A DNA stretch of 42,221 nucleotides. Origin: a virus. The DNA lies in IMG/VR virus record IMGVR_UViG_3300009183_005162, positions 1 to 42,221 of that record. One strand, given 5' to 3'. Shown here piece by piece: positions 12,094 to 20,011 of this stretch. The notes beneath the pieces were generated by a model. That model was not told the origin of the DNA and ran no database searches. It worked only from the letters and a program-made list of their open reading frames with translations. How positions within the stretch are numbered: position 1 is the stretch's first letter; each line of letters opens with the position of its first letter. Both the position numbers and the translations under genes were made by a program.

Positions 12094-12437
12094 GGGCGTA
12101 ACCTGGTTTCGACGGGGTGTGGATGATTAAGCTTTGTATCTCGTTTGGTAAGACGAGTAAAACAGACCAACAATTTCAAACGGCAACCAAAACTTAGCCT
12201 TAGCAGCCTGATCTTTTAGATCCGCTGCTTGACAAGATACTGATCCATATAAGGTATTTTGTAATCGAATATGGTATAACATTAGAAAATGAGTTGATAT
12301 CTAATGTAGAATTCCTCAACTCAAAACTGCGTGGGTTAGCCACTTATTAAAACGCGGTGTAGTACAACAAGTGGCTATATACATAAACACTTAATAGAAA
12401 GCAATCTCGGACGGCGGTTCGATTCCGCCTACGTCCA
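12094..12437 (+). ncRNA. ssrA: Transfer-messenger RNA (tmRNA), tag GNQNLALAA
   Basis: The 5' end has the tmRNA hallmark (AACCTGGTTTCGACGGGG). The 3' end has the T arm GGCGG-TTCGATT-CCGCC and acceptor TACGTCC, which pairs with 5' GGGCGTA, giving the G3-U70 pair that AlaRS reads; discriminator A, CCA not encoded. The tag frame at 12182-12211 reads G-N-Q-N-L-A-L-A-A-stop (TGA), with the stop in the helix AGCAGCcTGATC/GATCcGCTGCT, as usual. Pseudoknot-like pairings follow. It should rescue stalled ribosomes and mark proteins for ClpXP-type proteases through the ALAA end. The resume codon GGC is inferred from tag alignment. Confidence 0.95.
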
Positions 12438-12473
12438 CTTAAAGGTTCATGTTAATAATTTGATGAGATACAT

Positions 12474-12746
12474 ATGTTCAAATTCATTCAACATTGGATC
12501 AACACCTTGATGTTATTAATATCAACATCATCACGTAGGGAAGTTGTTGTGGGAAAGTATAATCTTTTAATGGACGAACTTGATCAAGCACGTACACTAT
12601 CAGAATTAGTACGTATTAAAAAACATATACTTGTATTTGATACATCTGTTAAAAGAATGGGTTCGCCGGAGTGGGCATCTAATTACACACGGTATTTAGA
12701 TGCTCGGTGGGATCGCCGATATAGACTATGGAAATCACGGGACTAA
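12474..12746 (+). CDS. 90-residue basic helical protein, unknown
   Basis: Begins MFKFIQHWINTLMLLISTSSRREVVVGKYN; a short hydrophobic N-terminal stretch, then helical segments with DELDQARTLSELVRIKKH and an Arg/Trp-rich end (YLDARWDRRYRLWKSRD). The site before ATG (TGATGAGATACAT) is modest. It ends 4 bases before the next start. No family recognised. Confidence 0.6.
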   Translation: MFKFIQHWINTLMLLISTSSRREVVVGKYNLLMDELDQARTLSELVRIKKHILVFDTSVKRMGSPEWASNYTRYLDARWDRRYRLWKSRD

Positions 12747-12750
12747 AATC

Positions 12751-13155
12751 ATGTTAAAACGTCGAATTAAAAAAGCATCGCGAACCGAAGTACTAAAGAT
12801 TTCAGGTCGCCAGTACCTTGTATGTAAGGAATGTAATGACGAAGAAGTCTTGGTAAGTACTGACATTGGCACCGTCACCTGCGGTCGTTGTGTCCAGCGA
12901 ATGAGTGCGCCGCCGGAAAACAGACAGTCTGCGGCGAAATCGGATAAACCACGGGGTTGGCATTTCAAGATGTATTTTGAACAGAATGGTGTGGTATATT
13001 CCAAGGGTGAGATTGTCACAGACAAGAAAGAAATTGTCAAACTCAAAAAAGCAAGCACAGAAACTCCAGTACTTAAAGTAAAGAAGTCTACTGCAAAGGT
13101 AGTAAAAAAGACAGCTGTTAAACGGAATGGTAAAAATGCTCGTACTACCAAATAA
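12751..13155 (+). CDS. Zinc-ribbon protein with Lys-rich tail
   Basis: 134 residues from the ATG at 12751; earlier in-frame starts would overlap the upstream gene. CKEC (about 27-30) and CGRC (about 45-48) form a C4 zinc site. The tail from about 95 is Lys/Thr/Val-rich (KLKKASTETPVLKVKKSTAKVVKKTAVK), like histone-H1-type tails, and should bind nucleic acid. Its 3' end overlaps the next gene by 29 bases. Confidence 0.65.
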   Translation: MLKRRIKKASRTEVLKISGRQYLVCKECNDEEVLVSTDIGTVTCGRCVQRMSAPPENRQSAAKSDKPRGWHFKMYFEQNGVVYSKGEIVTDKKEIVKLKKASTETPVLKVKKSTAKVVKKTAVKRNGKNARTTK

Positions 13156-13453
13156 AAGTTCCGTTATCTGGGATAGATTTCTCAAAGAGAATCAAGTACT
13201 TGTATACAAATATATTGTACGTGAAATTAAAAGAAATCTCACTACAGATAACGATATCATTGAATTATTTAAGTTCGAAGATGATTCCATGCATGCGTGG
13301 ATTCCGAGAAATAAGATGCTAAAGACACTTCAGAAAGCCATGAAAGTGTTTATTGCCACAGAAGAATATGAGTACGCCGGAAAAACCAATAACATCATCA
13401 AGTCCTATCATATTAATAAATTAATTAAGGACTCTACTAAATTAGAGGAGTAA
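13127..13453 (+). CDS. UVR-motif-like small protein
   Basis: 108 residues, starting at the ATG at 13127 (an ATG at 13136 is also possible). The C-terminal part (ALKTLQ-type helix, then KVFIATEEYEYAGKTNNIIKSYHINKLI) resembles the UvrB/UvrC interaction motif, a short helical hairpin. The N-terminal part (LKENQVLVYKYIVREIKRNL) is basic. It might bind host repair proteins; weak evidence. Confidence 0.55.
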   Translation: MVKMLVLPNKSSVIWDRFLKENQVLVYKYIVREIKRNLTTDNDIIELFKFEDDSMHAWIPRNKMLKTLQKAMKVFIATEEYEYAGKTNNIIKSYHINKLIKDSTKLEE

Positions 13454-13457
13454 CTGT

Positions 13458-13979
13458 ATGGGGTTTGAGACAACACGCTGCGTTGTTCTAAATTCTACGT
13501 ATGAGCCAATAGACATCGTTACTGCACAACGGGCAATGATACTAATCTTACAGGGAAAGGCGATTGTTGTTGAAGAACATCCACATTTACTCGTGCGTTC
13601 TCCAAAAATAACATTTAAATTACCCGTAATGGTGGCACTTAAGATGTTTGTTCGCGGAAGAAAGATTTATAAGACGCCGGCACCGCTTAGTCAACGTAAT
13701 TTATTCCTGCGTGACAATTATACATGTCAATATTGTAATCGTGCGAAGAAAGACTTTAACAGTTACGAGTTTTTGACGCGAGATCACATAATTCCAGAAT
13801 GCCGAGGGGGCAAAAGTTCATGGACTAATTTAGTAACGGCATGTTCAACATGTAATAACAAGAAAGCATATCATGATTTGATAGATACGGCATTGGTATT
13901 ACAAAAAACTCCAACGATTCCTACTTTGTTTGAATTGTGGATGAAACGAAATCAAAATAAAATTCAATATTTAATTTAA
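13458..13979 (+). CDS. HNH endonuclease, bacterial 5-methylcytosine-type McrA-like family
   Basis: 173 residues with strong ribosome binding site AGGAGTAACTG. VVLNSTYEPIDIVTAQRAM...GKAIVVEE in the N-terminal half and RNLFLRDNYTCQYCN...LTRDHIIPECRGGKSSWTNLVTACSTCNNKKA form a complete HNH nuclease with both CxxC pairs and the DH-x-N-type core. This is the widespread bacterial HNH type often beginning VLN.SYEP, rather than a group I intron enzyme. The specificity is unknown; host DNA degradation or packaging help are possibilities. The McrA-like label is approximate. Confidence 0.85.
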   Translation: MGFETTRCVVLNSTYEPIDIVTAQRAMILILQGKAIVVEEHPHLLVRSPKITFKLPVMVALKMFVRGRKIYKTPAPLSQRNLFLRDNYTCQYCNRAKKDFNSYEFLTRDHIIPECRGGKSSWTNLVTACSTCNNKKAYHDLIDTALVLQKTPTIPTLFELWMKRNQNKIQYLI

Positions 13980-13997
13980 CACTCAAAAAAGGTTATT

Positions 13998-14633
13998 ATG
14001 TTTACAATTACTAACACCGAAGAAAAGATTGAACAAGATTATACTAAGTTTATGGAATACATTGCTGCAGATCCTCGCGCGGAAAAGCTCAAGGAAATGT
14101 ATATTCCACTACAAGAGCAGTTAACCCTTGCGCCAGCATCGGGTAAGGTTTATTTTCACAATGCATTTCCAGGTGGATATCTAGATCATATTCTCCGCGT
14201 CACAGAAACTGCATTGAAGATTGCGGCCTTATATAAGAATATGGAAGGGGATATTAACTTTACGAAGCAAGAATTAATTTTTGCTGCTCTTCACCACGAT
14301 CTCGGTAAATTAGGACATCCAGACGAGGGCCCTTATTATGTAGAACAAGATTCCGATTGGCATCGTAAGCGTGGTGAACTGTACAAGCAGAACGAAAATC
14401 TACAGTATTTTAAGGCACCTGAACGTGGATTGTTTCTGTTGCAGAAATATGGAGTCGAAATCACACAGAATGAATGGCTCGCTATCAAATTGTCGGATGG
14501 CATTTACGATGAAGGTAATAAGTCGTATATGATTAATTACGCCCCATATGCGATGAAAACTAATCTCCCATATATTATTCACTGGGCAGATCACATCTCC
14601 AGTCGCGTCGAAAATGACAAAGGTAGATTTTAA
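13998..14633 (+). CDS. HD-domain phosphohydrolase
   Basis: 211 residues. HD motif residues are visible: H64 (YLDHILRVTE), H100-D101 (ALHHDLGKLG) and D198 (HWADHISSR). These make the metal centre of HD hydrolases acting on nucleotides or phosphodiesters. The substrate is unknown; nucleotide or second-messenger hydrolysis would both fit phage metabolism. AAAAGGTTATT precedes the ATG. A terminator lies just behind the stop. Confidence 0.85.
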   Translation: MFTITNTEEKIEQDYTKFMEYIAADPRAEKLKEMYIPLQEQLTLAPASGKVYFHNAFPGGYLDHILRVTETALKIAALYKNMEGDINFTKQELIFAALHHDLGKLGHPDEGPYYVEQDSDWHRKRGELYKQNENLQYFKAPERGLFLLQKYGVEITQNEWLAIKLSDGIYDEGNKSYMINYAPYAMKTNLPYIIHWADHISSRVENDKGRF

Positions 14634-14639
14634 TAATTT

Positions 14640-14680
14640 AAACGGACAACGTATAACAAAACGTTATATTTTGTCCGTTT
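14640..14680 (+). terminator. Intrinsic terminator after the HD gene
   Basis: AAACGGACAA (14640-14649) pairs with TTGTCCGTTT (14671-14680), with a further partial pairing inside (AACG/CGTT), followed by GTTTATATTTATTTTT. It ends the block that begins with the tmRNA promoter. Confidence 0.75.
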
Positions 14681-14769
14681 GTTTATATTTATTTTTGTAG
14701 GGATGTCTACGGAGTTCCTACGCACCATTATCCAATCGTGGAAATGGACACACAATATGGAGAAGTATT

Positions 14770-15294
14770 ATGACAAGAAAATGGACTATGCAGGCCGTAC
14801 CAGCTACTGTAATTGCCAAGGAAATGGAGTTCAACCGAGAAAATTTGTTAACCTCGTTTGACAAGTTATTTGATGACGCATTTCGTGGAACATATCCAGA
14901 TGTATACAAATCATTTGGAATTGACCCATTTAGTAAAACATCATATCCCAAGGTAAATGTGGTATCGTTTGAAAATAAAATTGAAATTGAAGCAGAAATT
15001 GCAGGATATACAAAAGATAATATTTCAGTACAGATCGAAGATAATGTGTTAAGTATTGTAGGAAAGGCTGCGGCCGCCGAAACAGACGATTCGTTAACGC
15101 ATAAAGGTATACCAACCAAAGTATATATTCTTCGGGAACTGAAACGCAGTTCGTTTAGTCGATCATTTACATTGAATGATCAGTTGGACGCAGAAAAAAT
15201 TGATGCTACTTTTAAAGATGGGTTACTCAAACTGGTTATTCCACGAAAGGTACAAGTCTCACAAAGTAAAGTTAATACGGTTACAATTAAATAA
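14770..15294 (+). CDS. Small heat-shock protein (Hsp20/alpha-crystallin)
   Basis: 174 residues. The alpha-crystallin domain spans about 58-165: PKVNVVSFENKIEIEAEIAGYTKDNISV, DNVLSIVGKA, then KRSSFSRSFTLNDQLDAEKIDATFKDGLLKLVIPR, matching the conserved F-x-R-x-F-x-L and G-x-L-x-x-x-x-P pattern. The N-terminal tail is short. TGGAGAAGTATT precedes the ATG. Such chaperones are common in T4-like cyanophages and are thought to protect phage or host proteins during infection. No TTGACA promoter is seen upstream. Confidence 0.93.
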   Translation: MTRKWTMQAVPATVIAKEMEFNRENLLTSFDKLFDDAFRGTYPDVYKSFGIDPFSKTSYPKVNVVSFENKIEIEAEIAGYTKDNISVQIEDNVLSIVGKAAAAETDDSLTHKGIPTKVYILRELKRSSFSRSFTLNDQLDAEKIDATFKDGLLKLVIPRKVQVSQSKVNTVTIK

Positions 15295-15319
15295 AACCAT
15301 TTAAATATGGAGGTTTAGT

Positions 15320-15385
15320 ATGTGTGGATGTTCATTGTGCAGCTGTAATTGTATTATTAATCCCACTAACGTAGCTATCATCTAG
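15320..15385 (+). CDS. 21-residue Cys-rich micropeptide
   Basis: Reads MCGCSLCSCNCIINPTNVAII followed by stop TAG, with five Cys among the first 11 residues. GGAGGTTTAGT is a strong, well-placed ribosome binding site, which argues for real translation. The Cys pattern could bind a metal or form an intracellular redox or membrane-lipidated peptide. Its stop codon overlaps an orphan extended Shine-Dalgarno sequence. No homologue is recognised. Confidence 0.5.
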   Translation: MCGCSLCSCNCIINPTNVAII

Positions 15386-15394
15386 GAGGTGATC
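15384..15394 (+). promoter_or_regulatory. Extended anti-16S (Shine-Dalgarno) sequence without a start codon
   Basis: AGGAGGTGATC complements the 16S rRNA 3' end over 11 bases, and AAC two bases later extends the match into helix 45. No ATG, GTG or TTG lies at usable distance downstream. ATCATC-TAGGA-GGTGAT can also form a small hairpin. Confidence 0.55.
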
Positions 15395-15437
15395 TAACAG
15401 TTACGTTACATCTAAAACTCTCTCATTTGGAGACAAA

Positions 15438-15476
15438 AAACGTGGTTGAGGTTATTTTATACCTCAATCACGTTTT
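15438..15476 (+). terminator. Intrinsic terminator
   Basis: AAACGTGGTTGAGGT (15438-15452) pairs with ACCTCAATCACGTTT (15461-15475) with one G-U, 8-base loop, followed by a T-run. It terminates the Hsp20/micropeptide unit just before the membrane protein at 15489. Confidence 0.8.
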
Positions 15477-15488
15477 CTCAAATATACT

Positions 15489-16427
15489 ATGAACACACGA
15501 TCCTCATTAATAGCAGTTACATCATTGACCGCAACCTTTGTAGCACTGTGCGCAGCCGTATTTTCTATAACTGGCATTGCGCATCTATTTGCTGGCGCAG
15601 CATTGAGTGTGGCAATTATGGCATCGGCATTAGAACTCGGTAAATTGGTGAGTATTTCTTTCTTATATCAATACTGGAAAGAACTTCCTAAACTATTGAA
15701 GTATTATTTGTCTATTGCCGCAGTTATATTAATGATTATTACCTCGGCTGGTATCTATGGATATTTAACTGCCGCATACGCAAAGGTGTCCGCAGATCCA
15801 TTGCGAAAAACTGCCGATATTCAAACAGCAAATACAAGAGTTGTCACCATTGAACAAGATATTACTCGAAAAAATGATCGACTAAATCAGTTAATTGGAT
15901 TGCGTGCGCAACAAGAAAATCGCTTGGATGGGTTAATTACTAAAAGTCAATCGGGTAACACCTCTACGATTCGTAATGCACAGTCCACATTAACTGCGGC
16001 AGATAAAAGTGTAAAGGACTTACAGAATGAAATCACCGTACTTTCAAGTGTTAGAGATAGTTTAAATACCATTAAAATTACCAAACAGGTAGAAATTGAA
16101 ACAAATGGGGATATTGGTACATTTTTATATATTGCTAAGGCATTTAATGTCCCATTGGACACCGTAGTAAAATGGTTCACATTAATAATTGTATTAGTAT
16201 TCGATCCATTGGCGGTAGCATTGGTTATCGCAGTTAATTTCTTATTAAAAAATCAACCAGCGGTGGAAGTAACGTATACTACAGAAGTACTGCTAGAACC
16301 GACTGTACCAGAGTCCACGGACGAACCCTTCGAAGTATATGTAGAGTCGTCCACAGAGGTTCCTACGAACACTGTGGAGGTTCTTAAGGAACCGGCGTGG
16401 CAACACGGTAAGCATTTTGGATACTAA
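15489..16427 (+). CDS. Four-TM protein with central coiled coil
   Basis: 312 residues. Hydrophobic segments at about 7-29, 32-50, 72-95 and 222-248; between the third and fourth lies a long heptad helix (about 110-210, with TRKNDRLNQLIGLRAQQENRL). The C terminus is acidic, Pro/Thr/Glu-rich (EPTVPESTDEPFEVY) and probably cytoplasmic. Large membrane coiled-coil proteins of this design occur in many T4-like marine phages without known function. Remodelling of the host membrane or assembly-site anchoring are conjectures. Confidence 0.75.
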   Translation: MNTRSSLIAVTSLTATFVALCAAVFSITGIAHLFAGAALSVAIMASALELGKLVSISFLYQYWKELPKLLKYYLSIAAVILMIITSAGIYGYLTAAYAKVSADPLRKTADIQTANTRVVTIEQDITRKNDRLNQLIGLRAQQENRLDGLITKSQSGNTSTIRNAQSTLTAADKSVKDLQNEITVLSSVRDSLNTIKITKQVEIETNGDIGTFLYIAKAFNVPLDTVVKWFTLIIVLVFDPLAVALVIAVNFLLKNQPAVEVTYTTEVLLEPTVPESTDEPFEVYVESSTEVPTNTVEVLKEPAWQHGKHFGY

Positions 16428-16433
16428 CATCCC

Positions 16434-16462
16434 TTGACATTACTCAATGAATGTGTTATGTT
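16434..16462 (+). promoter_or_regulatory. Sigma-70-type promoter for uvdE
   Basis: TTGACA (16434-16439), 17 bases, TATGTT (16457-16462), with CCC before the -35 box. Drives the gene starting at 16489. Confidence 0.8.
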
Positions 16463-16488
16463 TAGGTATTCATATCAAGTGAGGTTAC

Positions 16489-17388
16489 ATGCCACATACT
16501 GTGGGTTATTGTTGTATTAATACTGTATTAAATAAACAAAAAATTACCACCGGCCGCGGCATGATTCAACGTACCTTTAAAGCACGTGGGCTTGGGTACG
16601 CATCTGAGTTGGCGTTAGCAAATGCACTTGATTTGATTAAGATTATTGAATGGAATCATGTCAACAACGTCAAAGTGTTTCGTATGGGGTCTGGTATTTT
16701 TCCTTGGGCGTCTGCATATAATGTATCTGACCTTCCGGATTATGACAAGATTGTAGATACTTTGAGTACTGCTGGTAAGTTAGCAAACAGTTTTGGACAA
16801 CGTATTACTGCTCATCCCGATCACTTTGTAAAACTTGGTTCAATTAAGCCTGCTGTTGTTGAGAATTCGATCAAAGATCTTGAAATTCATTCTGCCGTAT
16901 TTGATCTTATGGGTCTTACGGCAACTCCGTATAATGCGATAAACATTCACGTTGGAATGAATTTTTCCGAAGAAGTGGCGTCTCGTTGGATTGCCGCATA
17001 TAATCGGCTGTCCCCGAATTGTAAAGCACGGTTGGTGGTAGAAAATGACGATAAAGCATCATCGTTTTCTGTCATACAATTGTTTACCTATCTGTACACA
17101 GTACTCAATATTCCCATCACGTTTGACTACTTTCATCACCAGTTTCATCCCGATGGACTATCTACACAAGATGCCGCAGAACTAGCAGCAGGCACATGGC
17201 CAGAAAATATAGTTCCATTGTTTCACTACAGTGAATCCAAAAATCTCAATGAGAATGTCACGGGTAATCCTCGTGCGCACGCAGATTATGTATTCAATAA
17301 AATTGACGACTTTGGTATGACTCTCGACATTGATCTTGAAGCCAAGGCCAAAGAACTTGCCTTATTTAAATATTGGAGTTTAACATGA
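16489..17388 (+). CDS. uvsE: UV damage endonuclease (UvdE/UvsE)
   Basis: 299 residues, full length for UvsE. VGYCCINTVL at the start, LKIIEWNHVNNVKVFRMGSGIFPWAS, GQRITAHPDHFVKLGS, NAINIHVG, RLVVENDDKASSF, ITFDYFHHQFHP and LFHYSES give the expected metal-binding His/Glu/Asp residues of the TIM-barrel fold. It nicks DNA 5' to UV photoproducts and some other lesions, in place of the T4 DenV glycosylase. AAGTGAGGTTAC precedes the ATG. The next gene overlaps it by four bases (ATGA). Confidence 0.92.
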   Translation: MPHTVGYCCINTVLNKQKITTGRGMIQRTFKARGLGYASELALANALDLIKIIEWNHVNNVKVFRMGSGIFPWASAYNVSDLPDYDKIVDTLSTAGKLANSFGQRITAHPDHFVKLGSIKPAVVENSIKDLEIHSAVFDLMGLTATPYNAINIHVGMNFSEEVASRWIAAYNRLSPNCKARLVVENDDKASSFSVIQLFTYLYTVLNIPITFDYFHHQFHPDGLSTQDAAELAAGTWPENIVPLFHYSESKNLNENVTGNPRAHADYVFNKIDDFGMTLDIDLEAKAKELALFKYWSLT

Positions 17389-18005
17389 TTAGTTTCGCAA
17401 TTACAACACACAATGAAGGTGATTACATTCAAACATTATTAAATCAACTTATTCCATTTTGTAATGAAACGGGTGATGAGATTGTTGTTGTTGATGACTA
17501 TTCTACCGATGAATTTACCTGTTCACTATTGAATGCATATGCAAGCAGTGGGGATATCAAACTAGTTCAACATAGTTTAAATGGTGATTTTTCCAGTCAC
17601 AAAAATTTCCTAATTGAACAATGTACTGGGGAATATATTTTTCAAATTGATGCTGACGAAACATTACATGCAAATTTACTACACCATGTACATGATATTG
17701 TCGGACACAACCCAGACATTGATTTATTCTTTGTTCCTCGCGTGAATGTAGTAACGGGATTAACCGACGACGATATTCAACGGTGGGGGTGGCAGGTAAA
17801 TGAATATGGGTGGATAATGTTCCCAGATTATCAAACGCGGCTGTTTAGGAACACCGCTGACATTCGCTGGCAAAATAAAGTTCACGAACGAATTGTAGGA
17901 TTTAAAACATCTGCACCATTCCCAGAAGAAGAAGAATGGTCTTTGTATCATATTAAAGACATTGAACGTCAGCGTGCACAAAATAATTTTTATACCACGT
18001 TGTAA
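17385..18005 (+). CDS. Family-2 glycosyltransferase
   Basis: 206 residues. The ATG at 17385 overlaps the uvdE stop and has GGAG upstream; an earlier in-frame start is less likely. ISFAITTHNEGDYI, DEIVVVDDYSTDEF and IFQIDADETLH are the GT-A signatures, the last carrying the metal-binding DxD. WGWQVNEYGWIMFPDYQTRLFR, then WQNKVHERIVG continue a GT2 subtype found in many bacteria and phages. Acceptor unknown: virion, DNA or host surface. Confidence 0.88.
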   Translation: MISFAITTHNEGDYIQTLLNQLIPFCNETGDEIVVVDDYSTDEFTCSLLNAYASSGDIKLVQHSLNGDFSSHKNFLIEQCTGEYIFQIDADETLHANLLHHVHDIVGHNPDIDLFFVPRVNVVTGLTDDDIQRWGWQVNEYGWIMFPDYQTRLFRNTADIRWQNKVHERIVGFKTSAPFPEEEEWSLYHIKDIERQRAQNNFYTTL

Positions 18006-18021
18006 TCACGGAGAAAATATT

Positions 18022-18555
18022 ATGCAAAAATATATCACATTTATTATAATTTTACTTGCTGCAGTATATTGTGTAAGTGAAATTCCAACATTTACAATGG
18101 TAAAGCTTCCAAAGTCAAAACCAACTCCTGTAGAACAATTTATGGGGAAGGTGTCAGACATTGAAAGTCAAGGAAATTATAAAGTCGTCAACCGATATGG
18201 GATGATGGGTAAATACCAATTTAGTCCAAGTACCGTTCGTGCACTGGGTTTTAGAGTATCCAATCAGCAATTTCTAAAAAGTCCCGATCTTCAAGATAGT
18301 GTTATGTTTGCCTATATGAAAGCAAATTATCGGGAATTGAAACACCTAATTGACCGATACGATGGAAAAACAAAACACGGTATCAAGATTACCCGAGCAG
18401 GAATTCTTGCCGGCGCACATTTTGCAGGGAGTAAAGGTGTTGTTACCTACTTGACTTCTGATGATGAATATGGTATAATTGATGGTAACGGCACATCAAT
18501 ACAAAAATACATGTCCTCGTTTAGCAATTTTAAATTGCCACCACTATCATTATAG
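18022..18555 (+). CDS. Secreted lytic-transglycosylase-like protein
   Basis: 177 residues from the ATG at 18022 (GGAG upstream). N-terminal signal segment (about 4-20: YITFIIILLAAVYCVSE). Then VSDIESQGNYKVVNRYGMMGKYQFSPSTVRALGF, with the Glu of DIES as candidate catalytic residue and the GKYQF motif of transglycosylase-like folds. It would cleave peptidoglycan outside the membrane. In the late region it may serve virion entry or exit; placement with the late sigma gene is noted, not explained. Confidence 0.75.
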   Translation: MQKYITFIIILLAAVYCVSEIPTFTMVKLPKSKPTPVEQFMGKVSDIESQGNYKVVNRYGMMGKYQFSPSTVRALGFRVSNQQFLKSPDLQDSVMFAYMKANYRELKHLIDRYDGKTKHGIKITRAGILAGAHFAGSKGVVTYLTSDDEYGIIDGNGTSIQKYMSSFSNFKLPPLSL

Positions 18556-18563
18556 GAAACATC

Positions 18564-18833
18564 ATGACAATACTAGTAGTATCTCTATTACTTGCAATAT
18601 GCACAGCAATGGGATATGTAATTTTTAATTTATCAAACAAAATTACATTATATGAGCAAACTATACAAGGTTTTTATGAAGACGCAAGTATAATACTGCA
18701 CACCATGCGCGCATTAGACGAAAAACAAATGTTCGAAACCGACGACGAAGTGGGCACATTATTTCAGCAATTGACTGATATAATTGGTACGCTTCGTCCA
18801 CTTTTATATGGAAACACTAATGACGAAAACTAA
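18564..18833 (+). CDS. 89-residue one-TM protein
   Basis: N-terminal hydrophobic segment (ILVVSLLLAICTAMGYVIF, about 3-21) followed by an acidic helical domain (YEQTIQGFYEDASIILHTMRALDEKQ). ATAGGAAACATC is its ribosome binding site. Its 3' end overlaps the late sigma gene by 14 bases. Function unknown. Confidence 0.7.
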   Translation: MTILVVSLLLAICTAMGYVIFNLSNKITLYEQTIQGFYEDASIILHTMRALDEKQMFETDDEVGTLFQQLTDIIGTLRPLLYGNTNDEN

Positions 18834-19590
18834 GAAAACTGATTTAGAAGTACGCCGGGCAAAATTGGGAAAGATGTATTTTACCACCGATACGGAAAAA
18901 GCAATTGTTGAATATAATAAATCAACAGATCAAGATGAACGAAATACCATATTTAGAGAACGAATACATGCCCCAATTGATAAATTAGCAGAAAATATTA
19001 TTAATCGGTTTAAATTTCCGTATATGAACGCCAACTTTGAAGATGTTAAAAATCAAGTGGTGTCTTTTTTAGTATTAAACCTCCACAAATTTACGGAAGA
19101 TAAAGGAAAGGCATTCTCGTATTTCTCTGTAGTAGCAAAGAACTACTTGGTATTACATAATAACAATTCGTACCGTGATGAATTACGGTCATCGTACTTG
19201 GTAGATTCATCCAACGACGAATCATTTATGTTGGAAGAAGTCTTGACGACAAAACCTGACGCAGAAACATCGAGGCGGGACACCAGTGATTTTGTGGAAC
19301 TCTTAGTTCAGTACTGGGATTTTAATTTAGATCGCATTTTCAAGAAACACCGAGATAGAGAAATTGCTAACGCCGTCGTGGAACTATTAAAACGGGCAAA
19401 CTCCATAGAAAACTTCAATAAGAAGGCTCTATATGTACTCATTCGTGAAATGACCAATAACAAAACGGTTCATATTACCAAGGTCATTAATAAAATGAAG
19501 ATACATGTATTAAAGCAAATGAAAGAGTACAAGAAATCTGGATATTTAGTTGATCCCTCCATGCTTTTCGTTTATAACTCGGAAAAGTAA
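18820..19590 (+). CDS. 55: gp55-like late RNA polymerase sigma factor
   Basis: 256 residues from the ATG at 18820 (GGAAAC upstream; overlaps the previous gene). The core, LAENIINRFKFPYMNANFEDVKNQVVSFLVLNLHKFTEDKGKAFSYFSVVAKNYLVLHNNN, matches the sigma region 2-like pattern of T4 gp55 (RFNFSGY, EMIADG, FDE, PHAYITQA). These proteins direct host polymerase to late promoters together with the sliding clamp. It is longer than T4 gp55 (185) with an extra C-terminal helical part. The candidate late element at 19593 follows. Confidence 0.7.
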   Translation: MTKTKKTDLEVRRAKLGKMYFTTDTEKAIVEYNKSTDQDERNTIFRERIHAPIDKLAENIINRFKFPYMNANFEDVKNQVVSFLVLNLHKFTEDKGKAFSYFSVVAKNYLVLHNNNSYRDELRSSYLVDSSNDESFMLEEVLTTKPDAETSRRDTSDFVELLVQYWDFNLDRIFKKHRDREIANAVVELLKRANSIENFNKKALYVLIREMTNNKTVHITKVINKMKIHVLKQMKEYKKSGYLVDPSMLFVYNSEK

Positions 19591-19592
19591 CT

Positions 19593-19602
19593 ATTTATCT
19601 AG
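19593..19602 (+). promoter_or_regulatory. Candidate late-promoter element ATTTATCTAG
   Basis: Reads CTATTTATCTAGTAGACC, 24 bases before the first structural gene; similar to the elements at 22179 and 6805 (minus). No -35 box is present, as expected for gp55-type promoters. Tentative. Confidence 0.3.
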
Positions 19603-19626
19603 TAGACCTTTTTCATAGACGACATT

Positions 19627-20010
19627 ATGGCATTTGACGAAGTTATTTTTGAAGGAAAAACATTATCAGATATGTTCTCTGATGTATATAAAAATACAAA
19701 TACGAAACGCGAGCAGATCAATAGCTTCGTGGCAAGTTTTGTAAAAATGATCCGCACCCCAGAGGATGCTGCGGTGATGGGACCAGTTATAAAAGATTTT
19801 TTGGAAGTAAATGTAAAAAATGATGAGCACATTGTACGATTGGTACAGATTGCGCAACGGTTGGTCGGTGTTTCTTCTAAGAACGCCGACACTGGTTTAC
19901 TTACAGAAGAAGAAAAATCTCAATTACTCAAGAATATTAAATCTGACTTTGAATCGGTGCTTGCTGAACAAGATGACTTGGATATTACACTGTCTGGAAT
20001 GAAGAAGTAA
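19627..20010 (+). CDS. 127-residue protein next to gp5-like gene
   Basis: An alpha-helical acidic protein (IFEGKTLSDMFSDVYKNTNTKREQINSFVASF, TEEEKSQLLKNIKSDFESVLAEQ). Its stop overlaps nothing; the next gene begins one base later, so the two are translationally linked. Position immediately before the gp5-like hub gene suggests a baseplate-assembly or hub factor, but no family was recognised. Confidence 0.7.
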   Translation: MAFDEVIFEGKTLSDMFSDVYKNTNTKREQINSFVASFVKMIRTPEDAAVMGPVIKDFLEVNVKNDEHIVRLVQIAQRLVGVSSKNADTGLLTEEEKSQLLKNIKSDFESVLAEQDDLDITLSGMKK

Positions 20011-20011
20011 T

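Noticed and set aside
12229-12257. TTGACA inside the tmRNA as a promoter
   Set aside because: The hexamer 17 bases on is AGGTAT, a poor -10, and the site is inside a structured RNA.
12735-13185. Two long minus-strand ORFs across the zinc-ribbon gene
   Set aside because: The plus-strand reading has CxxC pairs, a basic tail and operon spacing; the opposite frames show no motif.
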